Origin: Proteobacteria bacterium UBA664
GTDB lineage: Bacteria > Pseudomonadota > Gammaproteobacteria > UBA7966
Reading direction: 5' to 3'
Assembly: GCA_002299125.1 (NCBI GenBank)
Contig: DBNU01000197.1
Coordinates: 1-25,868, forward strand
DNA: 25,868 nucleotides
Position 1 is the stretch's first letter; every line of letters starts with the position of its first letter. The position numbers were made by a program, and so were the translations under genes. The notes below the pieces were generated by a model that saw nothing but the letters and a program-made list of their open reading frames with translations, was not told the origin of the DNA and made no database searches. This document shows, in pieces, positions 16,674 through 23,452 of the stretch.

Positions 16674-17825
16674 GTGTCGACCCCCATCCTGGAAAGCGTG
16701 CGACTGGTCAACCCACGTCGCCGGCCGAGTTCGGCCGGTCGCTGGCTGCTCCTCATCCTGCCGGCCATGGCCTCGCTGTTCTTCCTCATCGAACCGCTGG
16801 ACCTGCCACGCCCCGTGCGCCCGCTGCTCGACCTGAGCCACGTACCCATCTTCGCCCTCGCCAGCGGCCTCCTCGTGCGCTGGCTGGCCCCCCTCGCGCG
16901 CCTCGGTGTGCGGCTGCAACTGGCAGTCGTACTGCTGCTGGCCTTTGTGGTCGGCGGGGGCATCGAACTGCTCCAGCCCTTCTTCGGGCGGAACGCCTCG
17001 CTTGACGACACCGTCTACGACCTCGCCGGTGCCGCCACCGGCGTATTGTTCTGCTCCAGGCGGCGGCGCGATTTCGGCTGGCACTGGCGGCGCGGTCTGC
17101 AGATCGCCATCCTCGCCGTGTTGCTGGTGGCCAGCCAGCGGGCCGTGGCCTGGTATCTCGCTTCCAGCGATGCAGCCGCACGCTTCCCGGTGCTGGCTGA
17201 CTTCGAGGCCCCCTTCACCGCGCGACTGTGGTCGCTCGGTGAACGCAGCGATGCCATCAGCCGGAACGGTCTGCATTCGCTGTTTGTGTCGTTTCCGCCC
17301 GTGGGGTGGTCCGCCGTGACGCTGGAACCTACCCGCGAAGACTGGTCCGCCTTCCGTGAACTCAGGCTTGCCGTGTTCAACCCGAGGTCGGAATCTCAAC
17401 CCTTGAGCGTGCTGATCGCGGACCGGGAGTTGCCCGACCGCCTAGGTAACCGGCGTCCCTGGTTCCGCCAGCGGGTTGCCCTCGAACCCGGCTGGAACGA
17501 ACTCGCCGTACCCCTCGCGGAGGTGGTGATCGGTGCCGAAAATGGCCCCATCGACATCAGTCGCATCGGCTTCCTGACCCTCGAAGTCCCGCAGTCGGGA
17601 ACCCCGGTGGATATCTACATCGATGACGTTCACCTCGTGCCTGCCTCCCTCGAGGCAACGACCACTGTGGCCCAGTCGCAACCGGCGACCCCAGCCACAG
17701 TGGTCCCCTCCCCCACGAGCCTGAGCGCCACTCCGCAGCCACCCCAGACCACCCCCGGCCCGGCAGTGACCCACTCCGCAGCAAGCGGGGGAGCTGGATC
17801 GCCGGGACCGGCAGTGACCCGTTGA
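16674..17825 (+). CDS. VanZ-family membrane protein with C-terminal beta-sandwich-like domain
   Basis: A 383-aa protein from a GTG start at 16674; no ATG lies near the N-terminus in frame, and the ribosome site is weak. Residues about 20-130 form a VanZ-like membrane domain with several spans (LLLILPAMASLFFLI, then DLSHVPIFALASGLLV, LAVVLLLAFVVGGGIELLQPF) and the family-type signature of Glu-Gln followed by R..SLDDTVYDLAGAATG. After another span (IAILAVLLVASQRAVAWYL) a domain of about 170 residues (FPVLADFEAPF to VDIYIDDVHLV) looks like an all-beta carbohydrate- or ligand-binding sandwich, probably periplasmic. The last 55 residues are a Pro/Thr/Ala/Ser-rich tail. VanZ proteins are linked to glycopeptide (teicoplanin) resistance in Gram-positives, but most homologues have unknown roles. 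The stop overlaps the start of the IalB-like gene. Confidence 0.87.
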   Translation: MSTPILESVRLVNPRRRPSSAGRWLLLILPAMASLFFLIEPLDLPRPVRPLLDLSHVPIFALASGLLVRWLAPLARLGVRLQLAVVLLLAFVVGGGIELLQPFFGRNASLDDTVYDLAGAATGVLFCSRRRRDFGWHWRRGLQIAILAVLLVASQRAVAWYLASSDAAARFPVLADFEAPFTARLWSLGERSDAISRNGLHSLFVSFPPVGWSAVTLEPTREDWSAFRELRLAVFNPRSESQPLSVLIADRELPDRLGNRRPWFRQRVALEPGWNELAVPLAEVVIGAENGPIDISRIGFLTLEVPQSGTPVDIYIDDVHLVPASLEATTTVAQSQPATPATVVPSPTSLSATPQPPQTTPGPAVTHSAASGGAGSPGPAVTR

Positions 17826-18433
17826 TGCAAGCCTGGATCGACTGGGGGCGACTCCCCGGGGCCCGGGGCAGCCAGCCAATCGGCTCTGGCGGCCAGCTCA
17901 GCGTTCGCTGCTGCTCCGCCCGCATATTCCTGTGGCTCGGCCTTACGCTGCATGCCGCCATCGCATCGGCGACCACCGAAAGCTTCGAGCATTGGTCGCT
18001 CGAATGCCACGACCCGGCACCCGGGCGCAGTGCCTGCAGCCTGTTCCAGAATGTCGTGCTCCCACCCGAGCAGGGTGGGGGTCGGGTCATGCGCGTGACC
18101 ATCGGTCTCATCGACGGCGATCCCTTCCCGGTCGCACTATTCGTACTGCCACTCGGCATCTCGCTGCCACCGGGCGTGGAGCTCGAGGTCGAGGGGCTCG
18201 ACCCCGTGCGTTTCCCGGTGGAACGATGCGAGCCATCGGGTTGCGGTGGCGGGCTCAGGCTCGATACCGAGCTCCTCGATACACTCGGCAGCGCAGAGTC
18301 GGCCCGTGTGCGCTTCCGCGACAGCTCCCGCCAGCCGGTCGAGCTCGCCCTGTCGCTGCGAGGATTTGGCCCGGGCATCGAGGCCCTGCGCGCGAGTGCC
18401 CGGCAGGAAAGGCCAGCCGACAGCGCCCGCTGA
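17825..18433 (+). CDS. IalB-family (invasion-associated locus B) secreted protein
   Basis: A 202-aa protein whose ATG at 17825 shares one base with the upstream stop (TGATG), indicating coupled translation. An arginine-containing n-region is followed by a hydrophobic stretch (IFLWLGLTLHAAIASA), a plausible although long signal peptide. The mature part follows the IalB pattern: ESFEHWSLECHDPA, SACSLFQNVV, VMRVTIGLID, FVLPLGISLPPGVELEVEG, VERCEPSGCGGGLRLD and VRFRDSSRQPVELALSLRGF, with four cysteines likely to form two disulphides in the periplasm. IalB was named for a Bartonella invasion locus, but the family is widespread in free-living proteobacteria and its biochemical role is unknown. The context suggests it works with the VanZ-fusion protein at the envelope. 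Confidence 0.83.
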   Translation: MQAWIDWGRLPGARGSQPIGSGGQLSVRCCSARIFLWLGLTLHAAIASATTESFEHWSLECHDPAPGRSACSLFQNVVLPPEQGGGRVMRVTIGLIDGDPFPVALFVLPLGISLPPGVELEVEGLDPVRFPVERCEPSGCGGGLRLDTELLDTLGSAESARVRFRDSSRQPVELALSLRGFGPGIEALRASARQERPADSAR

Positions 18434-18494
18434 GTGTGGCTGCGCCGGGCAGGCAAACCGCGCGGACGCCCCCAGTGAATCACCGCAGCCGCAC
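18434..18494. terminator. Long-loop inverted repeat in a convergent gap
   Basis: GTGTGGCTGCG at 18434-18444, directly after the IalB-like stop, can pair with CGCAGCCGCAC at 18484-18494 (ten matches plus one possible G-U pair), with a 39-base loop. It lies between convergent genes. The long loop and absence of a T-tract make a terminator role only possible. Confidence 0.28.
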
Positions 18495-18504
18495 GCTGGC
18501 CGAG

Positions 18505-19041
18505 TCACCGTGATCGCAGGCTCTCGAGCTTGGGCGCGATCAAGCGGGCACCCGGCTGCAAGGACATCCGTTCAGCCTCGCCGGCTGGCAACTCGAGCAC
18601 CGCGCGCACGGGCACGCGCGGGCCAATCAGGTGCTCGGAGAGCGGCTCGCAGCGCGGGACCACGCTGACCAGCAAACCCGTCGCGTCGAAAAAGAGCAGG
18701 TCGAGCGACAACAGGGTGTTGCGCATCCACATGCGCACCGGGGCCGTCCTCGGGAAAACGAACAGCATGCCTTCGCCCGGGTCGAGACGGCGGCGAAACA
18801 TGAGTCCCCGGGCACGCGCCTGGACGTCGAGCGCCAGTTCAGCGTGCACGCTCCGCGAGCGACCGGCGTCATCGACCAGTTCCACCAGCACGCGCCCCAG
18901 GCCGGCAGGGTTCGTGGCCCGCTGCTCCGGCACCCCGAGTACCGCTTCGGTGGCGAGATCCGCGGCGGAAGGCATACTCCCGACCACGCCAAGGATGACG
19001 GCTACACACCGCACATGCCGGGCTTGCCGGTGGTTTCTCAA
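18505..19041 (-). CDS. DUF192 family protein, secreted
   Basis: A 178-aa protein of the DUF192 family: small beta-rich proteins, usually exported, of unknown biochemical role. Family motifs are present in order: a hydrophobic N-terminal segment (VRCVAVILGVVGSMPSAADLA) that could be a signal peptide, ELALDVQARARGLMFRR at 68-84, GMLFVFP at 91-97, MWMRNTLLSLDLLFFD at 104-119, and VLELPAGEAER near the C-terminus. The proposed start is a TTG at 19041 that overlaps the photolyase stop (TTGA), with AAGG about eight bases upstream. A GTG ten codons in, or an ATG at codon 23, are alternatives, but they shorten or remove the signal segment. The overlap implies co-transcription and translational coupling with the photolyase gene, an unexplained pairing. 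Confidence 0.87.
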   Translation of the reverse strand: MRNHRQARHVRCVAVILGVVGSMPSAADLATEAVLGVPEQRATNPAGLGRVLVELVDDAGRSRSVHAELALDVQARARGLMFRRRLDPGEGMLFVFPRTAPVRMWMRNTLLSLDLLFFDATGLLVSVVPRCEPLSEHLIGPRVPVRAVLELPAGEAERMSLQPGARLIAPKLESLRSR

Positions 19042-20510
19042 GTCATGCCTTCGCGACGACGGGCAGCGGTCATGCTGGAAAGGGCGGCGAGTGCCCGCGC
19101 ACGCGCGGCCTCATGGTCAACCAGGGGCCGGGGATAATCGATACCCAGGCGCACGCCCGCTTGCGCGAGCACGGAGGCCGGTGCCTCCCAAGGGGCCTGG
19201 ATGAAGGGCGATTCGAGCGCCGCAAGTTCCGGCACCCAGCGTCGCACGTAGTGGCCCTCGGCATCGAACTTCCGCGCTTGCGTCATCGGGTTGAAGATGC
19301 GGAAGTAGGGCGCGGCGTCGGCACCGCAGCCCGCGGTCCACTGCCAGCCCAGCGTATTGTTGGGCAGATCGGCATCAACCAAGGTATCCCAGAACCAAGC
19401 CGCCCCAACCCGCCAGTCGATGAGCAGATGTTTGACCAGGAACGAGGCGACGACCATGCGTACCCGATTGTGCATCCAGCCGGTCTGCCAGAGTTCACGC
19501 ATACCGGCATCGACCAGCGGATAGCCGGTGCGCCCCTGCTGCCAGGCTGCCAGTGCCTCGGGCTCGGGCGGGCGCCAGGGAAACTCGCGGAACTCGCTTC
19601 GAAGCGGCTCACGATCCGTGTGCGGGAAGTGATAGAGCAGGTGGTGGGCGAACTCGCGCCAGATGAGCTGCCTCAGCCAGGGCAGGCCCGGATGCTCGGC
19701 GGCCGATCCGGCTGGGGCCAGTTCGCGCATGGCCCACCAGATCCGGCGCACGGACAATTCGCCGAAGTGCAGGTGCGGCGACAGCCTGGACACCCCGTCC
19801 ACCCGCCCCGGCTCGTCACGCTGGGCCTTGTAGGCCCGCCACTCCCCGAGTAACCACCCTTCGAGCGCCGCTGCCGCACCGCTCGGGCCGGGCTGCCAGT
19901 GGCGAGGGAACGCGGCGGCCCAGGGGAGTCGGGGAAGCAGTCCCAGGGCCTCCAGCGGCAGAGAGTCTGGCCAGACCCTCGGAGCGGGAATGGATTGTGG
20001 GGCTGGGAGGGGCCGCTCCGGCTCCCCGAGTGCGAGGTAATGGCGAAAGAACGGAGTGAATACCTGAAACGGTCCACCGCTGCGGTTCTCCACTGCGCCA
20101 GGTTCGCGCAGGGTGCTGCCGGCGAAGCTGCGGACCTCAAAGCCCCGTGCACGCAGCACCTCCTCGACGTCGCGCTCGTGCCGCACGGCCACCGGGTCGT
20201 AGCGACGCGTCCAATAGACGCTCTTTGCGCCAATCTCCAGAGCAATGCGCAGCAGCACGGCCAACGGGTCACCCTGGGCGAAGCACAGACGCGAACCTGC
20301 CTTGGTCAGCGCGTCAGAGAGGTCGTCGAGGGCGTGATGCAGCCACCAGCGGGCAGCGCCCCCAGCGGGCCATGCCCCCTCCGCTGCCGGTGCAAAGATG
20401 TACAACGGCACCACGGGACGCCCGCTGGTCGCGGCTGCCACGAGTGCAGGGTGGTCGTCGAGACGCAGATCCTGGCGCAACCAGAGAAGAACGGGCGCCA
20501 GGTCAGGCAT
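19038..20510 (-). CDS. phrB: Deoxyribodipyrimidine photolyase (cryptochrome/photolyase family)
   Basis: A 490-aa flavoprotein predicted to split UV-induced cyclobutane pyrimidine dimers using blue light. The N-terminal alpha/beta antenna domain starts with VLLWLRQDLRLDDHPAL and includes VYWTRRYDP. The C-terminal FAD-binding domain has SRLSPHLHFGELS, WREFAHHLLYHFP, TGYPLVDAGMREL, WMHNRVRMVVASFLVKHL, DADLPNNTLGWQWTAGCG and PYFRIFNP, all signatures of class I photolyases, with tryptophans where the electron-transfer chain is expected. Length is close to E. coli PhrB (472 aa). The ATG at 20510 has GGAG seven bases upstream and is preferred over a TTG six codons earlier. The 3' end overlaps the DUF192 gene, and a MerR-type regulator is divergently oriented 114 bp upstream. 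Confidence 0.96.
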   Translation of the reverse strand: MPDLAPVLLWLRQDLRLDDHPALVAAATSGRPVVPLYIFAPAAEGAWPAGGAARWWLHHALDDLSDALTKAGSRLCFAQGDPLAVLLRIALEIGAKSVYWTRRYDPVAVRHERDVEEVLRARGFEVRSFAGSTLREPGAVENRSGGPFQVFTPFFRHYLALGEPERPLPAPQSIPAPRVWPDSLPLEALGLLPRLPWAAAFPRHWQPGPSGAAAALEGWLLGEWRAYKAQRDEPGRVDGVSRLSPHLHFGELSVRRIWWAMRELAPAGSAAEHPGLPWLRQLIWREFAHHLLYHFPHTDREPLRSEFREFPWRPPEPEALAAWQQGRTGYPLVDAGMRELWQTGWMHNRVRMVVASFLVKHLLIDWRVGAAWFWDTLVDADLPNNTLGWQWTAGCGADAAPYFRIFNPMTQARKFDAEGHYVRRWVPELAALESPFIQAPWEAPASVLAQAGVRLGIDYPRPLVDHEAARARALAALSSMTAARRREGMT

Positions 20511-20572
20511 CGAAGAGCTCCATGACAAATCGTGGACAGGTGAGTTGCGCAGTCGCGTTCATGGCTCTAGCT

Positions 20573-20590
20573 TATAACAAAACCTGTACA
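20573..20590. promoter_or_regulatory. AT-rich island in the phrB/MerR divergent promoter
   Basis: In the 114-bp divergent gap an AT-rich patch holds TATAAC (20573-20578, a possible -10 on the plus strand; TATAAG on the other strand) and the palindromic hexamer TGTACA at 20585-20590. TGTACA resembles half of the operators described for cobalamin-type MerR light regulators. A second half-site at the expected distance was not found, and no good -35 hexamer is visible, so this is only a candidate control region. Confidence 0.25.
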
Positions 20591-20624
20591 CCGGATGGTC
20601 GGCAGGAGACGACGAGGATTGCCC

Positions 20625-21662
20625 ATGGAAAATCAGAACAGTCTGGACGACACGGCCGCTGAAACTCCCTCGGACGGGGCCAGCGAGCCCGGCTACCGCA
20701 TCGGTGCCATTTCGCGACTCACCGGGGTCCAGCCCGACACGCTGCGAATGTGGGAGCGGCGCTATCGCGTGGTCACACCGCGGCGCACGGCGACAGCCAA
20801 CCGGCTCTATTCCCACCACGACCTGGCGCGACTCTCGCTCATCAAGCAGTTGGTGGATGCCGGACAGGCCATCGGCACGGTGGCGCACCTGACGCTGGAG
20901 CAATTGCAGGGTCGCGTGGGGTATGCGCCGCAGGGTGTGTCCAGCGCGGCACCTGCCGGCCGGACACCACGAGTCGCGGTGCTCGGCGACAGCCTGCACG
21001 CGCAGTTCGCCGTCGCACCTCCTCGCAACGAGGGCATCGAATGGATCCTGAGCGGGCGCGACCGCGAGGCCTTCCCCGAGGCCGCCCGTGCGGCCGGGGC
21101 TGAAGTCGTGGTCATCGAACTGCCCTGTGTCCAGCCGGACAGTTATGGTCAGGTGCAACGCATCGTCGCGAGCTCAGGGGCCCGACACGCGGTGCTTGTG
21201 TATGGCTTCGGAACGCGCCGGCTGCTGCGACAGCTCGCCGCGTCCAATTGCACCATTCTGAGGGGCCCTGCAGGTCATGAGGAGCTGCGCCTCGCCTGTC
21301 TGCGCGCAACCGAAAAGGCTTCCTCAGGCACAGGTGATGACCTGTCTGCGGTAGAGCGTCTGCAGGCCCCCGCGCCGCGCCGTTTCCCCCCCGCTGTGCT
21401 GGCGCTGGCGTCCAGCCGGGCCGCCGCCGTGGAATGCGAGTGCCCCCGCCACCTCGCCGACATCATCCAGAGTCTGAACGCCTTCGAAGAGTATTCCGCC
21501 GCTTGCAACAGCAGGAATGAAGCCGACGCCGTCCTGCACACCTTCCTGCATCGCACCGCCTCGCACGCGCGCGCGTTGATGGAGGGCGCACTCGAGCACT
21601 TGTTGCGTGCCGAGGGTATCGACCTCGGATCGACCCTCGGGCCACCCTCGGCATCGGCTTGA
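20625..21662 (+). CDS. MerR-type regulator with degenerate B12-binding-like domain
   Basis: A 345-aa regulator. Residues 24-95 are a MerR DNA-binding domain (YRIGAISRLTGVQPDTLRMW, then ERRYR and NRLYSHHDLARL). Residues about 114-235 look like the Rossmann-type domain that follows MerR in CarH/LitR regulators, but the cobalamin motif (DxHxxG) is not intact: the sequence reads GDSLHAQF at 121-128, so light sensing through B12 is unlikely. The C-terminal third (ECECPRHLADIIQSLNAFEEY, HTFLHRTASHARALMEGALEHL) is helical with Cys and His residues that might bind a metal or cofactor. The ATG at 20625 has GAGG a few bases upstream. The divergent position next to photolyase suggests it controls phrB and itself, perhaps in response to light or oxidative stress; this is inferred from context. 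Confidence 0.9.
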   Translation: MENQNSLDDTAAETPSDGASEPGYRIGAISRLTGVQPDTLRMWERRYRVVTPRRTATANRLYSHHDLARLSLIKQLVDAGQAIGTVAHLTLEQLQGRVGYAPQGVSSAAPAGRTPRVAVLGDSLHAQFAVAPPRNEGIEWILSGRDREAFPEAARAAGAEVVVIELPCVQPDSYGQVQRIVASSGARHAVLVYGFGTRRLLRQLAASNCTILRGPAGHEELRLACLRATEKASSGTGDDLSAVERLQAPAPRRFPPAVLALASSRAAAVECECPRHLADIIQSLNAFEEYSAACNSRNEADAVLHTFLHRTASHARALMEGALEHLLRAEGIDLGSTLGPPSASA

Positions 21663-21745
21663 GCGTGGGGAAAGACAACCGCTGCACGGCCCTGCTGGCC
21701 CGGAAAATCTCCCTCAGGTACAGCGCGCGGATCCCCCTGCCGGCT

Positions 21746-21761
21746 CATGCTTGTTAGCATG
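21746..21761. promoter_or_regulatory. 16-bp interrupted palindrome upstream of the SRPBCC gene
   Basis: CATGCT (21746-21751) and AGCATG (21756-21761) flank TGTT. The palindrome sits in the 257-bp gap before the SRPBCC/propeller pair, about 160 bp upstream of the start. It could be a transcription-factor site. I see nothing else assignable in this gap. Confidence 0.25.
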
Positions 21762-21919
21762 TGCCTGACGCACACGGCATCCGGTTCAGCACGGAAACCT
21801 TCCCGTTCTGCCGGAGTCGGTGGTCCCACAGTCGTGACCCCGATGACGTGCGCGCGCGCACGGCGGAGCGGACACCCATCGCCGGCCTCGAGCCGGCCGC
21901 CGCAACAGGGAGATCCACC

Positions 21920-22462
21920 TTGGATATGATTCGAAGCACGCTCACGCTGGCACTCGCGGCCAGTATCCCGTTTGCCGCCCATGCCCACGGCCCGAGCCGT
22001 CAGAAGGTCGAACTCGCGGTCGATGTTCAAGCCGATCCTGCCGCCACCTGGGCCGTCATCAGCGAGTTCTGCGCCATCGAGAAGTGGCATCCCGCCGTTG
22101 CCAAGTGCGAACAGCAAGGCGGCAACGAGGCGGGGGCCACACGTACTCTGACCCTTGAAGGCAGCGGTGCGATCGTCAAGAACGAACTGCTCAAGTACGA
22201 CGCCGAAGGCATGTCGTACAAGTACAAGATCACCGAAAACGACGTGAAGAACTTCCCCGTCACCACCTATGCCGCCACCCTCAGCGTGGCACCCGGTGAG
22301 GGTGGAGGTTCGAAGCTCACGGTGAAGGCCGGCTTCTATCGTGGCTACACCAACAACGATCCGCCGCCCGAACTGAATGACGAGGCTGCCGTGAAGGCCG
22401 TAACCGGGTTGTACGAGGCAGGGCTTGCCGAGATCAAGAAGCTGGCCGAAGGCGGTCAGTGA
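21920..22462 (+). CDS. Secreted SRPBCC-fold protein, MxaD-like
   Basis: A protein of about 180 aa with a signal peptide (MIRSTLTLALAASIPFAAHAHG) and an SRPBCC (START/Bet v 1-like) domain: VELAVDVQADPAATWAVISEF, IEKWHPAVAKCEQQGG, GATRTLTLEGSGAI, YKYKITENDVKNFPVTTYAATL and GSKLTVKAGFYRGYTN. SRPBCC domains bind hydrophobic ligands; the exported form resembles MxaD, a periplasmic protein associated with methanol dehydrogenase in methylotrophs. AGGGAG at 21907-21912 is seven bases before a TTG at 21920 and thirteen before an ATG at 21926, so the start is placed at TTG, with ATG as a close alternative that changes only two residues. The stop overlaps the beta-propeller gene (GTGA). No quinoprotein dehydrogenase is present in the window, so a methylotrophy role is only suggested. 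Confidence 0.87.
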   Translation: MDMIRSTLTLALAASIPFAAHAHGPSRQKVELAVDVQADPAATWAVISEFCAIEKWHPAVAKCEQQGGNEAGATRTLTLEGSGAIVKNELLKYDAEGMSYKYKITENDVKNFPVTTYAATLSVAPGEGGGSKLTVKAGFYRGYTNNDPPPELNDEAAVKAVTGLYEAGLAEIKKLAEGGQ

Positions 22463-23421
22463 GATCTCCGGGAGGCGGGTGCTGGCTCACCGGCCTCGCA
22501 GGACTTCTCCTCGCGAAGGGTGCCCTCGCGGCACCCTTCGCCTGGGTGAGCAACCAGACGGGCGAGAGCCTGACCATTGTCGATCTCGGGCGGCTTGAGC
22601 CCGTGCAGGAACTGCCCCTCAGCGGTGGCCCCGCGGGCGTCGCCGTCGCCCCCGATGGCACTGCCGTGTTCGTCACCACGCCCGCTTCCCACCGCCTGCA
22701 CCGGATCGCTGCCGATACCCGTGCAGTAACGCATTCGCGCGAGGTCGGGCCAGCGCCGCTCGGTGTCTGTATCGACCCCGCTGGCCAGCGCATCTACGTC
22801 GCCGACTGGGACCTCGATCGGGTCGATATCCTGAGCGCGAGCGACCTCAGCCCGCTTGGGTCCATCGCCACGGGCGCTTCACCGTCGGGTATGGACATCA
22901 CTCCCGATGGCCGCTTGCTGCTCATCGCCGAGCGTGATGACAACTCCCTCGCCGTTCACGCCCTGCCCTCGGGCGAACGTCTCGCCCGCATCCCGGTCGG
23001 TGAGGCACCCTTCGGAGTGACGGCCGCACCCGACAGTCGCCACGCTTACACGGCCAATGTGCGCAGTCACGATGTCAGCCGCGTGGACCTGGCGTCGCTG
23101 CGGGAGACCGCCCGGGTGCGTGTGGGGGCATCACCCTATGCGCTGGCCATTGACCCGGTGCGTGGCCGGGCCATCGTCTCCAATCAGCATGACGATTCGG
23201 TAGAGCTGCTGCTGCTGGAACCCTTCGGCGTACTCGGGCGCCACACCGTCGGGGAATATCCCGAAGGAGTGGCGCACGACCCGGCGACGGATGCCTTTCT
23301 CGTCGCCAACTGGTTCTCGAATTCCCTCATGGTCCTTGATGCCGGCAGTCTCGAAGTGCGCGCCGAGATCCCCACCGGCAATGGCCCGCGCGCCTTCGGC
23401 CGCTTCGTCGGCCCGCGCTGA
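22459..23421 (+). CDS. Secreted YVTN/YncE-like beta-propeller protein
   Basis: A 320-aa protein starting at a GTG that overlaps the preceding stop (GTGA), with GAAGG shortly upstream. It has an N-terminal signal-like segment (WLTGLAGLLLAKGALAAPF) and repeated blades of about 40 residues, each with a P.G....PDG..-V.N...-V.VID-like pattern: GGPAGVAVAPDGTAVFV, PLGVCIDPAGQRIYVADWD, GMDITPDGRLLLIAERDDN, FGVTAAPDSRHAYTANVR, ALAIDPVRGRAIVSNQHDD and GVAHDPATDAFLVANWFSN. This predicts a periplasmic seven-bladed propeller. Such proteins are common partners or accessory proteins of PQQ- and cytochrome-dependent oxidation systems, but no catalytic residues or cofactor ligands (no CxxCH) are seen. Tight coupling to the SRPBCC gene suggests the two act together in the periplasm. 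Confidence 0.9.
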   Translation: MRSPGGGCWLTGLAGLLLAKGALAAPFAWVSNQTGESLTIVDLGRLEPVQELPLSGGPAGVAVAPDGTAVFVTTPASHRLHRIAADTRAVTHSREVGPAPLGVCIDPAGQRIYVADWDLDRVDILSASDLSPLGSIATGASPSGMDITPDGRLLLIAERDDNSLAVHALPSGERLARIPVGEAPFGVTAAPDSRHAYTANVRSHDVSRVDLASLRETARVRVGASPYALAIDPVRGRAIVSNQHDDSVELLLLEPFGVLGRHTVGEYPEGVAHDPATDAFLVANWFSNSLMVLDAGSLEVRAEIPTGNGPRAFGRFVGPR

Positions 23422-23452
23422 GAGGCCAACGGGCAAAGGCGTGGCTGCGCCA

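Noticed and set aside
17557..18483. Minus-strand frame of 308 codons across the VanZ/IalB junction
   Set aside because: Both plus-strand genes have family signatures and a natural stop/start overlap; the antisense product is Arg/Ser/Pro-rich noise.
20585..20606. Possible second LexA box near phrB starting with CTGTACA
   Set aside because: The next CAG is too far away to give CTG-N10-CAG spacing, so it does not fit a LexA site.
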